NCBI RefSeq assembly: GCF_029761935.1
Contig: NZ_CP121699.1
Location: forward strand, 372,001 to 436,000
Reading direction: 5' to 3'
Origin: Microbacterium testaceum
GTDB taxonomy: Bacteria; Actinomycetota; Actinomycetes; Actinomycetales; Microbacteriaceae
Length of the DNA: 64,000 nucleotides
In this document: piece by piece, positions 1-6,958 of the stretch
Position numbering within the stretch: position 1 is the first letter of the stretch
Layout: every line of letters starts with the position of its first letter
The notes under the pieces: model-generated
What the model was told of the DNA's origin: nothing
Seen by the model: only the letters and a program-made list of their open reading frames with translations
Database searches by the model: none
Translations under genes and position numbers: made by a program

Positions 1-1
1 G

Positions 2-1063
2 TGGATGAACACGGCGGCCTTCCGACGCGAGGACTTCGAGCCCGTGGCATCCGGGATGCTCGTCGAAGAGGACGCGTTCGAGATCTCGCGCCGTGTGAAC
101 GCCGTCGAGGCCGACGTCGCCGACGCCGCCGTGGAGCGCATGGCCCGCGCGGCCGCGGCTCGCGGGGTCGTGGGTCTCGTCGACCTCGACATGACCTGGA
201 ACGACGCCCCCTGGCAGCGGCGAGCGGCGCGCGGATTCGACACCCTGCGCATCTCGTACGGCACGTACCCGCAGGACCTGGATCGGGCCATCGCCGAGGG
301 CCTTCGCACGGGCGACCCCGTGAGGGGATCGTCGAACGGTCTCGTGCGGGTCGGGCCGCTCAAGGCGATCACCGACGGCTCGCTGGGCACCCGCACCGCG
401 GCGTGCGCCCACCACTATCCGGGCGACACCGGCAACCACGGGTTGCTGACCGTCCCGCCGGAGGAGCTCGTCGACATGATGACGCGGGCCACGGCGGCCG
501 GACTCGAATGCGCGATCCACGCCATCGGCGACGTGGCGAACGCCCACGCGCTCGACGCGTACGCCCTCACCGGCGCGGTGGGCACCATCGAACACGCGCA
601 GCTCGTCGCGCACGCCGACATTCCGCGCTTCGCCCGTCTGGGGGTCGCCGCGAGCGTGCAGCCCGAGCACGCGCTCGACGATCGGGACATGACGGATGCC
701 ATCTGGGCCGAGCAATCCGCGCAACCCTACCCGCTACGGGCCCTGGCCGACAGCGGCGCGAACCTGCGCTTCGGTTCGGACGCGCCCGTCGCGCCCCTCG
801 ACCCCTGGGCCGCGATGGCGTCGGCCGTGTTCCGCACGCGCGACGGACGCGACGCGTGGCAGCCGCACCAGCGGGTCGACATCGACACGGCGATCGCGGC
901 CTCGACGGCGGGGGGATCGACCGCACCCGCCGAGATCTCACCGGGTGCCGTCGCCGATCTCGTCATCGTCGGGGCCGACCCGCTGACCGCCGACGAGCGT
1001 GGACTGCGCGCGATGCCCGTCCGTGCGACGCTGCTCGCGGGTCGCGTCACGCACGGCGCCTGA
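2..1063 (+). CDS. Amidohydrolase family 3 (YtcJ-like), 5'-truncated by window edge
   Basis: The frame is open to the left edge, so only the C-terminal part (about 353 residues) of a larger metal-dependent amidohydrolase is present. Visible family features are GPLKAITDGSLGTRTA, the histidine motif AIHAIGD, an IEHAQ motif, and FGSDAPVAPLDPW, which places the metal-binding Asp near the C-terminus. A short final beta domain ends in LLAGRVTHGA, as in YtcJ-type enzymes. These proteins usually run to about 500-550 residues and hydrolyse amide or ester bonds of unknown substrates. An internal ATG at 5 is probably not the start, because the coding frame continues upstream of it. The family is clear; the substrate is not. 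Confidence 0.85.
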   Translation, partial: WMNTAAFRREDFEPVASGMLVEEDAFEISRRVNAVEADVADAAVERMARAAAARGVVGLVDLDMTWNDAPWQRRAARGFDTLRISYGTYPQDLDRAIAEGLRTGDPVRGSSNGLVRVGPLKAITDGSLGTRTAACAHHYPGDTGNHGLLTVPPEELVDMMTRATAAGLECAIHAIGDVANAHALDAYALTGAVGTIEHAQLVAHADIPRFARLGVAASVQPEHALDDRDMTDAIWAEQSAQPYPLRALADSGANLRFGSDAPVAPLDPWAAMASAVFRTRDGRDAWQPHQRVDIDTAIAASTAGGSTAPAEISPGAVADLVIVGADPLTADERGLRAMPVRATLLAGRVTHGA

Positions 1064-1081
1064 CGCACGGTCGTTCTTTTC

Positions 1082-1146
1082 CGCGTGAGGGGTCACTTTT
1101 TGTCGCTTGGCGCGTCTCCCGACGACAGGAGGTGACCCCTCACGCG
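1082..1146. repeat. Stem-loop repeat family A, copy 1
   Basis: Perfect 15-bp inverted arms CGCGTGAGGGGTCAC (1082-1096) and GTGACCCCTCACGCG (1132-1146) enclose a second pair, TGTCG and CGACA, around a C-rich loop. It lies between the convergent amidohydrolase and dps genes, so it could also end transcription. Copies with the same nested layout occur at 21289-21351 and 37347-37412. Confidence 0.8.
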
Positions 1147-1230
1147 CGCGGCGGAGGGGTGGGGGAGCGGGAGACGTGCCGGAACGACGAAGGGGGCGGT
1201 GCCGAAGCACCGTCCCATTCGAGGAAAGTC

Positions 1231-1716
1231 TTACGCGGCGAGGTGCGCGAACAGGAACCAACGGTCCTTGTCGAGACCGCGCTTGATCTCGATCGCCACA
1301 TCCTGGCTCGACATGTCGATCTCGTCGAGACCCTCGATGGCGGCTTCGATGTCGACGAGCACCGCGTCGATGTCGGCGATCACGGCGCGGATGACCACGT
1401 CGGACTGCGCGAAACCAGCGGGGATCTCAGTGGCCTTCGCCTTGGCGGCGACGGTCGACAGGCGCGAGTCGATGGGAAGACCCAGCGCGACGATGCGCTC
1501 AGCGGCCAGGTCGGCCCACTCCTGCGCGTGAGCGACAACCGAGTCGAGCAGCTCGTGCACGCCGATGAAGTTGGCGCCGCGGACGTGCCAGTGCGCCTGC
1601 TTGCCGTTGACGACGAGCGCCTCGAGGCCGATGACGACGGGGGAGAGGAACTGGGCGGTGCCGGCGGCCATCGTCGGGTCGACGGTGGTGGCGGCGGGGG
1701 TCTGGACGGTGCTCAT
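1231..1716 (-). CDS. dps: Dps family DNA-binding/ferritin-like protein
   Basis: This 161-residue protein should form a dodecameric mini-ferritin that oxidises Fe(II), stores iron and protects DNA under stress. The Dps inter-subunit ferroxidase site is complete and correctly spaced: His42, His54, Asp58, Asp69 and Glu73, within KQAHWHVRG, VHELLDS and DLAAER. The ATG is preceded by AAGGAG at good spacing. A DtxR/IdeR-like iron box lies about 75-90 bp upstream (1791-1806), consistent with iron-dependent control. The gene stands alone, convergent with the amidohydrolase gene. A short N-terminal tail (STVQTPAATTVDP) lacks the Lys-rich DNA-binding extension of E. coli Dps. Confidence 0.93.
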   Translation of the reverse strand: MSTVQTPAATTVDPTMAAGTAQFLSPVVIGLEALVVNGKQAHWHVRGANFIGVHELLDSVVAHAQEWADLAAERIVALGLPIDSRLSTVAAKAKATEIPAGFAQSDVVIRAVIADIDAVLVDIEAAIEGLDEIDMSSQDVAIEIKRGLDKDRWFLFAHLAA

Positions 1717-1790
1717 GGGTGCTCCTTAGGCGACGTTCGAAGTCTCGTTGGATGCAACGCTACTCACGTGGGAGCATTCCGCAAGCAAGA

Positions 1791-1806
1791 TGAGGCTCGG
1801 CTAAAT
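1791..1806. promoter_or_regulatory. Putative DtxR/IdeR-type iron box upstream of dps
   Basis: The + strand reads TGAGGCTCGGCTAAAT, matching about 11 of 15 positions of the actinobacterial iron box core TTAGGTTAGGCTAAC. It lies upstream of dps on the side of the adjoining signal-peptidase gene's 3' end. The match was judged by eye and the assignment is tentative. Confidence 0.4.
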
Positions 1807-1826
1807 CCCTGGTGAATAGGCAATCC

Positions 1827-3047
1827 TCACCTTCCTTGGTCCCGTCTCAGCCCCAGGGCGAGACCGAGGGTCACCACCGCGGCGGCTCCGGCGACGAGCA
1901 TTCCCCAGGGCGTTGATCGGATGCCGGTCCACGCGAGAGATCCTCCGGTGTGGGCCGGGTCCGCGAGGGTCGGACCGGGCTCTCCGGTCGGAGGGTCGGT
2001 CGCTGTCGCATCCGTGAGCCGGACGACGGGCGTCACGACGGCGTCAGCGTTGCGCGAGATGTTGCCGGAGGCGGCATCCATCCTCACTCCGAGGTCGACA
2101 CGCAGCGTGTCACCCGGCGCGATCACCGAGCTCACCCATTGGTCGCCCTGCGGCACCGGGGTCGAGGCCACGACCAGGGTGAGAGAGCGCGCGAACGAGA
2201 TGTCGCGCGGGTCCGTGTCGACGGGGGCGGTATCGAGGCGCAGCCCCGCCCGTGCCGGATCGGGACTCGCGTTTCTGATCCAGAGGGTGGAGGTGAGCGT
2301 GCCACCCGGAACGATGCGGTCCGGCTGGTCGAACAGACGCACCGCTCCGTCGGAGACGAAGCGCGCCCCATCGTCGCTCACGAGCAGCTGGCTGGACGAA
2401 GCCGATGCGGGAGCCGGCGTCAGCAGGGGAGCGGATGCCGTGACGAGGATCAGAGCGAACGCCGTGGTCGTTCTCCGGTGGCGATGCGAACGGAGGAGAT
2501 CGAAGATCAGCAGGACCAGGCCGTAGCCGACGACCGCGACACCGACCGCCGCGATGACGATCCCTCGCTCCTGTCCTCCGAAGATGATCCCCGGGTACCC
2601 GAGATACGGCACCGCGAAGACCACCGTCCCGCGAAGTTGCTCGCTCTGCACCGGGGGATCGTCGGCGTCGTTGGCGTCTCCGCGCGTGATCAGCAGCCGC
2701 GCGCCACCGGTGCTGCTGGTCGTGCCCACCACGCGGTGGGTTACCACGGCGGGTTCGCCCGAGCGCAGCTGATAGGTCACGACATCCCCGACCCTGACGT
2801 CGTCGATCGACGACGGGCGGACCGCGATCAACGTCCCCGGTGGCATGCCCGGTTGCATGCTCGCGGTCAGGACGGTGTACGTCTGCGCGCCGAGGAGCAG
2901 AGGGATCACCACGGTGATCAGGGCAAAAAGCGACACCGCGAAGAGAAGGACAGTGCCCACGATGGCGCGCGCCCGAGTCCACCTCGGCCGTTCCGGCGGC
3001 GGAGTGGTGGAGCCGGGAGTCCGGGGATCCTCGATCAGCTCTGACAT
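1827..3047 (-). CDS. SipW-like signal peptidase I fused to a secreted LAxTG-anchored domain
   Basis: A 406-residue fusion. Residues 27-52 form a membrane anchor. The S26 catalytic Ser63 lies in TASMQPGMPPG and the partner is His104 in VTHRVVG, so this is the Ser-His (ER/SipW-like) class rather than Ser-Lys. A second membrane segment spans 162-184. Residues 186-217 then look like a Sec signal peptide: a basic run RSHRHRR, a hydrophobic core, and an ASA-type cleavage site. The exported part (218-370) is beta-rich, followed by LAWTG at 371-375, a hydrophobic stretch and RRDQGR, which is a class E sortase signal. The gene overlaps the upstream gene by 13 bp and ends a four-gene operon of likely substrates. 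The ATG at 3047 is followed by a typical cytoplasmic N-terminus. Confidence 0.85.
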   Translation of the reverse strand: MSELIEDPRTPGSTTPPPERPRWTRARAIVGTVLLFAVSLFALITVVIPLLLGAQTYTVLTASMQPGMPPGTLIAVRPSSIDDVRVGDVVTYQLRSGEPAVVTHRVVGTTSSTGGARLLITRGDANDADDPPVQSEQLRGTVVFAVPYLGYPGIIFGGQERGIVIAAVGVAVVGYGLVLLIFDLLRSHRHRRTTTAFALILVTASAPLLTPAPASASSSQLLVSDDGARFVSDGAVRLFDQPDRIVPGGTLTSTLWIRNASPDPARAGLRLDTAPVDTDPRDISFARSLTLVVASTPVPQGDQWVSSVIAPGDTLRVDLGVRMDAASGNISRNADAVVTPVVRLTDATATDPPTGEPGPTLADPAHTGGSLAWTGIRSTPWGMLVAGAAAVVTLGLALGLRRDQGR

Positions 3048-3526
3048 GTGACGCCCCCGAGCAGTCCGCCGACCAGGCTGGAGAGGACGATGGGCTGCCC
3101 GTTGCTGGGCGGTGATGTCCACTTCTGGGTGACGGCGGTGACGGTGATCACGACAGTGCCGCCCTCGAGCAGCGCCCTCAGCACCGACGCCAGGAGCGAC
3201 GACAGCACAGAGCCGGTGATATCGATCGTCGTGGCGGTCACGCCCGTCGCGACCACCTGGGTGGCGCCGTTCGCGGAGTTCGTGGCGGTCACGGTGTACG
3301 ACGTCGCGTCGGTGATCGGGGACCACGAGATCTGCGCGTACGACGACAAGCCGAGTACCGCCGGCTTCGACGTGCACGTCGTGACGGGCGCCGCGAGTGC
3401 GGACGTGCTGAGCGAGAACGCCGGCGCGGAGGTGGACGCACGCCACGCGGCCGCGGCGGCGGTGGGCACGGCGAGCGCCAGGGCCAGGGCGGCCGCGAGG
3501 GCGACGACCGCACGACGACGGCTCAC
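3035..3526 (-). CDS. Secreted protein with FN3-like domain, SipW operon
   Basis: A 163-residue exported protein. It starts at GTG (3526), which shares GTGA with the stop of the preceding gene, indicating translational coupling. The N-terminus SRRRAVVAL plus an Ala/Leu core and AAAAAWRAS is a signal peptide. Residues about 45-140 resemble a fibronectin-III fold (ISWSPITDATSYTVT and a later VITVTAVTQ), with Cys near both ends of the mature protein (TTCTS and VTCQS) that might pair. Position between TasA-like genes and a SipW-like peptidase suggests a surface or matrix component. The FN3 call is inferred from pattern only. Confidence 0.75.
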   Translation of the reverse strand: MSRRRAVVALAAALALALAVPTAAAAAWRASTSAPAFSLSTSALAAPVTTCTSKPAVLGLSSYAQISWSPITDATSYTVTATNSANGATQVVATGVTATTIDITGSVLSSLLASVLRALLEGGTVVITVTAVTQKWTSPPSNGQPIVLSSLVGGLLGGVTCQS

Positions 3527-4044
3527 GACGTCGCCTGATCGACGGTGACGGTGATCTGCGGGGTGAGAGCAATCGCCTGGGTCGTGGACGGAGCATTCGG
3601 GTCGAGAGTGACGCGCAGGCACAGGTCGACCGACGCTCCGAGCGCGTATCCGCCAGCTGGGGCGTACCCACCCGCGGGCAGGGGCGTTCCCGTCCCGCAA
3701 GCCCCAACGAACACCTGTGTCGAGACGTATGGCGTGAGCGCTGCCGACACCGACGCCGCGGCGTTCACCCGCCAGCGCAACGTGTCACCCGACCCGGTCG
3801 CACTCACACGCAGGGCCGCGGTGTCGCTGGAGCGCCCCGGCACGAGCGGTTGCCACGCGCTCCAGCTCCCCGCCCAGCTCGCGGTCGCTCCGAGTGAGCC
3901 GGTCGAGGTCACCCCAGCGGTGACCGGGTGGCGGTCCGACCAGACGGCGTGTGCCGCCAGTGTGCCGGGGCCCAGCACGAGCGCTGCGACGAGGACCGCG
4001 GTCCACCGGACGCGCCGTGGAACGCGATCGTCGCGACGGTGCAT
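3523..4044 (-). CDS. SipW-dependent-type exported protein (TasA/CalY-like)
   Basis: 173 residues. A basic N-terminus (MHRRDDRVPRRVRW) precedes a hydrophobic segment and the motif AHAVWSDRH, which resembles the alternate signal peptides (A-x-W-S-D) cut by SipW-like peptidases. The mature part is Ser/Thr/Ala-rich with a GACG...LCLRV Cys pair. It begins 10 bp after the upstream gene and overlaps the downstream one by 4 bp. Probably secreted or assembled at the surface; polymerisation as in TasA fibres cannot be shown from sequence. Confidence 0.75.
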   Translation of the reverse strand: MHRRDDRVPRRVRWTAVLVAALVLGPGTLAAHAVWSDRHPVTAGVTSTGSLGATASWAGSWSAWQPLVPGRSSDTAALRVSATGSGDTLRWRVNAAASVSAALTPYVSTQVFVGACGTGTPLPAGGYAPAGGYALGASVDLCLRVTLDPNAPSTTQAIALTPQITVTVDQATS

Positions 4045-4054
4045 GGGTCGTTCC

Positions 4055-4648
4055 TCAGCTGGAGGCCTGGGTCAGCGAGAACGCGAGCTGGTTGAGGTCT
4101 ACGGGGGTGTTCACGCCCACGAGGTTGGGGGTCGTCGAATCGAAGGTGACCGTGACGGTGGCGGTCAGGGTTCCGGCCGTGGCGGGAGTCACGCGATAGG
4201 TGTTGGTCCCCGTCTGCGCGCCCAGGCCGGTGATGTTCACCGCGACCTTCACGTAGGGGGCTGCGGGACCCGTGACGAAGCTGGCGCCCTGGGTGACCGC
4301 GAGGTCGGCGGCCAGGGTGTCGCCGACGAGGGTGACGGTCACCGGCTGTGTGAGCGTGAGCACGTCGCCGGGGACGATCTTGACGTTGGTGAGGTTCGAC
4401 ACCGACGTCGCCTGCCCGAGGACTCCCTTCAGGCTCCACGAGCCCGTGCCGAGCGACAGGGCGAGGTTCCCGGAACTCACGGTCCCCGCGGTCAACGCGG
4501 TCTGCGTGCTCCAGAACGCGTAGGTGCCGCCCCCGCCGAGAAGCAGGGTCGTGCCGGCCGCGATCGCGAGGATCGCCTTGGTGCGGCGGTGTCGCCGGGC
4601 CGGGCGGTCGGCGCGGGTGCGGGTAGCGGGTTCGGTCGACTGCGACAT
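4055..4648 (-). CDS. Alternate-type signal peptide protein (TasA/CalY-like)
   Basis: 197 residues and first gene of the SipW-like operon. After a basic stretch ([10 protein letters not shown]), residues 25-42 are hydrophobic and are followed by GTYAFWSTQ at 41-49, the hallmark of the alternate (SipW-dependent) signal-peptide family in actinobacteria. The mature domain is a Thr/Val-rich beta protein with strands such as VTVTLVGDTLAADLAV. TasA/CalY homologues form extracellular fibres with their dedicated peptidase; a similar role here is inference. The start lies about 100-140 bp from the CTCGGTAG repeats at 4752-4791. Confidence 0.8.
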   Translation of the reverse strand: MSQSTEPATRTRADRPARRHRRTKAILAIAAGTTLLLGGGGTYAFWSTQTALTAGTVSSGNLALSLGTGSWSLKGVLGQATSVSNLTNVKIVPGDVLTLTQPVTVTLVGDTLAADLAVTQGASFVTGPAAPYVKVAVNITGLGAQTGTNTYRVTPATAGTLTATVTVTFDSTTPNLVGVNTPVDLNQLAFSLTQASS

Positions 4649-4751
4649 GAGGTCTCCAAGGGCGATGCGGGTGTGGTGGGACCGAAACTATGAGCCGTGA
4701 TCAGGATCGCCGCTACTGATCCGCGGGCCGGAGCTACGGTGTTCGTCCGCG

Positions 4752-4791
4752 CTCGGTAGTGCTCTCGCGCTTCTCGGTAGCTCCTCGGTAG
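4752..4791. promoter_or_regulatory. Three helically phased CTCGGTAG direct repeats
   Basis: CTCGGTAG occurs at 4752-4759, 4773-4780 and 4784-4791, with start-to-start spacing of 21 and 11 bp (two turns and one turn). This is the layout of a cooperative OmpR-type activator site. It lies between the divergent SipW/TasA-like operon and the carbonic anhydrase gene, just upstream of the latter's -10 element, so it could control either. Confidence 0.55.
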
Positions 4792-4794
4792 GGC

Positions 4795-4800
4795 TAGCCT
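4795..4800 (+). promoter_or_regulatory. -10 element (TAGCCT) of a leaderless promoter
   Basis: TAGCCT fits the actinobacterial TANNNT -10 consensus and ends 7 bp before the ATG at 4808, so the transcript should begin at or next to the start codon. Confidence 0.6.
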
Positions 4801-4807
4801 CGGGCTC

Positions 4808-5386
4808 ATGCCGATCGCCCTCGATGCCTCTGTTGTCGCTCTCAGCGGAGCCGCTCCGAGCCTGCACGACACCGCGTTCGTGGCATCCGGTGCGCGCATC
4901 ATCGGCGATGTCACTCTCGGCGAACAGGCCAGCGTCTGGTACAACGCCGTCGTGCGCGGTGACAGCGCGCGCATCGTCCTCGGCGCACGCAGCAATCTGC
5001 AGGACAACGTGTCGGTGCACGTCGACGCCGGGCGCCCGGTCACTATCGGTGCCGACGTCTCGGTGGGGCACAACGCCGTTGTGCACGGCTGCACGATCGG
5101 CGACGGCTCGTTGATCGGTATGGGCAGCGTCGTCCTGTCGGGCGCCGACATCGGTCCCGGATGCCTGATCGCCGGGGGAGCTGTCGTGCTCGAGGGCACC
5201 GTCATCCCCGAGGGGTCGCTGGTCGCGGGCGTCCCCGCGAAGGTGAGGCGTGCGCTCACGCCGGAGGAGCGGGCGAAGATCCTCCGTAACGCGCAGACGT
5301 ATCTCGCGCACGTCGAACGCCACGGCTCGGCGACGCGGATTCAGGATGCCGCAACCCCGGCGGACGGCGAGAGTTCCGGCGCGTAA
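4808..5386 (+). CDS. Gamma-class carbonic anhydrase-like (left-handed beta-helix) protein
   Basis: A 192-residue hexapeptide-repeat protein. Repeats typical of the left-handed beta-helix run from about residue 25 to 145 (for example ASVWYNAVVRGD, VSVGHNAVVHGC, SLIGMGSVVLSG). The gamma-CA metal ligands appear as His in VHVDAG, VGHNAV and AVVHGC. The family is a trimeric metalloenzyme hydrating CO2, though many bacterial members have no proven activity. The C-terminal helix (LTPEERAKILRNAQTYL) is typical. No Shine-Dalgarno is seen; a leaderless promoter explains the start. Confidence 0.88.
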   Translation: MPIALDASVVALSGAAPSLHDTAFVASGARIIGDVTLGEQASVWYNAVVRGDSARIVLGARSNLQDNVSVHVDAGRPVTIGADVSVGHNAVVHGCTIGDGSLIGMGSVVLSGADIGPGCLIAGGAVVLEGTVIPEGSLVAGVPAKVRRALTPEERAKILRNAQTYLAHVERHGSATRIQDAATPADGESSGA

Positions 5387-5396
5387 CCTCGCGCGC

Positions 5397-5756
5397 GTGC
5401 ACATCACATCGCTCGCCCCGAACGAGATCTTCGTCTTCGGCTCGAACTCGTCGGGGGCGCACGGCGGGGGAGCGGCACGGTTCGCGATGGACCGCTTCGG
5501 CGCGATCTGGGGTCAGAGCGAAGGCCTGCAGGGTCAGTCGTACGGGATCGACACGATGTCGGGACTCGGCGTCTTCGAGGAGCAGGCGCGGCGCTTCGTC
5601 GCCTTCGCCGCGGAGCATGCCGAGCTGCGCTTCCTCGTCACCGAGGTGGGCTGCGGCATCGCCGGATACCGGCCCGCGCAGGTCGCCCGGTTCTTCGTGG
5701 GCGCGCGCCAGAACGTGGTTCTGCCGCAATCGTTCACGCGGGAGCTCGAGGGCTGA
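5397..5756 (+). CDS. A1S_2505-like conserved protein
   Basis: 119 residues starting at GTG 5397, only 10 bp after the carbonic anhydrase stop, so probably co-transcribed. The motifs IFVFGSNSSGAHGGGAA, GQSYGIDT and VTEVGCGIAGY match a small family often annotated as A1S_2505-type phage non-structural protein, also found on chromosomes. The glycine-rich loops resemble macro-like nucleotide-binding folds, but the biochemical role is unknown. The reading frame is open further upstream; the GTG chosen starts exactly at the conserved N-terminus. Confidence 0.7.
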   Translation: MHITSLAPNEIFVFGSNSSGAHGGGAARFAMDRFGAIWGQSEGLQGQSYGIDTMSGLGVFEEQARRFVAFAAEHAELRFLVTEVGCGIAGYRPAQVARFFVGARQNVVLPQSFTRELEG

Positions 5757-5766
5757 ACCGCCGGCG

Positions 5767-6417
5767 TCAGCGTCCGAACTCGAGCGCTCCTCCGGCGAAG
5801 CTCACGCCGTCGGGCAGTCGGGCGTCGGCGGCCTCAGAGCTCACAGGAAAGTCCAGGTCGAAGGCGTCGACGTCGTCTGCCGTCGCGAAACCCGCGAACG
5901 CGACGCTGTATCGCGCCGGGAGCAGCGAGGCGTAGGTCGACTCGGCCCCCAGGTCGAGGGTGAGCGCGCCCGAGATCACCAGCCGGCCGTCTCCGCCGGC
6001 GGAGCGCAGGATGGTCGGCATACCCGACCACTGCTCGATTCGCGGCGGATCCGCCTGGTTCAGCATCAGATTCAGCTCACGGTCGTCGTCGCCGAGGTGG
6101 TAGTCGACCTGGACGGCGACCTTGCCGTCGACATCCGTGGCGACGGAGATGCGCGCGTCGGCGGGGTGTTCGGCTGCCTTCGCGTAGAACTCGTCGGTCA
6201 TCGCCTCCCGTGGGAACGACGTGGTGTCGGAGAGGTACGTAGACGCCTGTTGCGCGGCACCGCGTTCGAGAGCGGTCATGAACGCGGTCACCGTCTCACG
6301 CTGCGCGCTGAAGTCGCCGCCGGAATCGGGACTGCCGGTGCAGGCAGCGAGACCGGCCCCCATGATCGCTGCGAGCGACAACGCGAGAGCTCGTCGTGTG
6401 ACCGTCGTTCTGCGCAT
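5767..6417 (-). CDS. Putative lipoprotein
   Basis: 216 residues from the ATG at 6417. The N-terminus MRRTTVTRRALALSLAAIMG ends in lipobox GLAAC with Cys26, so the protein should be lipid-anchored outside the membrane. A longer frame reaches 6540 but its extra 41 residues would bury the signal peptide. The mature domain (about 190 residues, alpha/beta with AVQVDYHLGDDDRELNL) resembles NTF2-like actinobacterial lipoproteins, but I do not recognise a specific family. It lies just downstream of a tRNA-Gly gene on the same strand. Confidence 0.75.
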   Translation of the reverse strand: MRRTTVTRRALALSLAAIMGAGLAACTGSPDSGGDFSAQRETVTAFMTALERGAAQQASTYLSDTTSFPREAMTDEFYAKAAEHPADARISVATDVDGKVAVQVDYHLGDDDRELNLMLNQADPPRIEQWSGMPTILRSAGGDGRLVISGALTLDLGAESTYASLLPARYSVAFAGFATADDVDAFDLDFPVSSEAADARLPDGVSFAGGALEFGR

Positions 6418-6544
6418 CGTCCGCCCCGTTCGCCGCCAGCGTGCGCGCCCTCCGCGCACGGCAGAAAACGTAGCGAACACCGGGGCATCAGCGAGAAAGT
6501 CGCGAATCGATGCGCGATGCGCTAGCAACGGCTCGGACAAGAAA

Positions 6545-6618
6545 TGGAGGGGCTGACGAGAATCGAACTCGCATCATCTGTTTGGAAGACAGAGGCTTTA
6601 CCACTAAGCTACAGCCCC
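6545..6618 (-). tRNA. tRNA-Gly (anticodon TCC)
   Basis: On the reverse strand the sequence folds as a cloverleaf: acceptor GGGGCTG with CAGCCCC, T-loop GTTCGATTC, anticodon stem TCTGT/ACAGA around loop CTTCCAA, giving anticodon TCC. A 3' CCA is encoded (TGG at 6545-6547 on the + strand). Confidence 0.96.
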
Positions 6619-6767
6619 GAATTTCCGCGGTTTTCTGACGAACCGCGGAGTCGGACGACCCCTACTCTACGACACCCTGAGGCCCGTCGCGAACGCGGGA
6701 AAGTCGGTATCCCTCCGCTCTCACACGCAAGGGGGTCGGCGAAATCGGCGCAGCCAGGGGGATCGAC

Positions 6768-6773
6768 TAGACT
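6768..6773 (+). promoter_or_regulatory. -10 element upstream of tRNA-Pro and tig
   Basis: TAGACT (TANNNT type) lies 39 bp before the tRNA-Pro 5' end. It probably drives tRNA-Pro and perhaps reads on into tig. Confidence 0.5.
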
Positions 6774-6812
6774 TTCAGCGGTCGTTTCGTCGGCGCGTGC
6801 CGCGCGCCGCCC

Positions 6813-6886
6813 CGGGGCGTAGCTCAGCTTGGTAGAGCGCCCGCTTTGGGAGCGGGAGGCCGCAGGTTCAAATCCTGTCGCCCCGA
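6813..6886 (+). tRNA. tRNA-Pro (anticodon TGG)
   Basis: Cloverleaf with acceptor CGGGGCG/CGCCCCG, anticodon stem CCCGC/GCGGG around TTTGGGA (anticodon TGG) and T-loop GTTCAAATC. The genomic 3' end continues CGA, so CCA is not encoded. It lies 72 bp upstream of tig on the same strand. Confidence 0.96.
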
Positions 6887-6958
6887 CGAACGGCCCCACA
6901 GACCACAGGCCCAATCGGCCCCCGCGTGCGCGCGGGCCACACGAGGAGAACGAACCGC

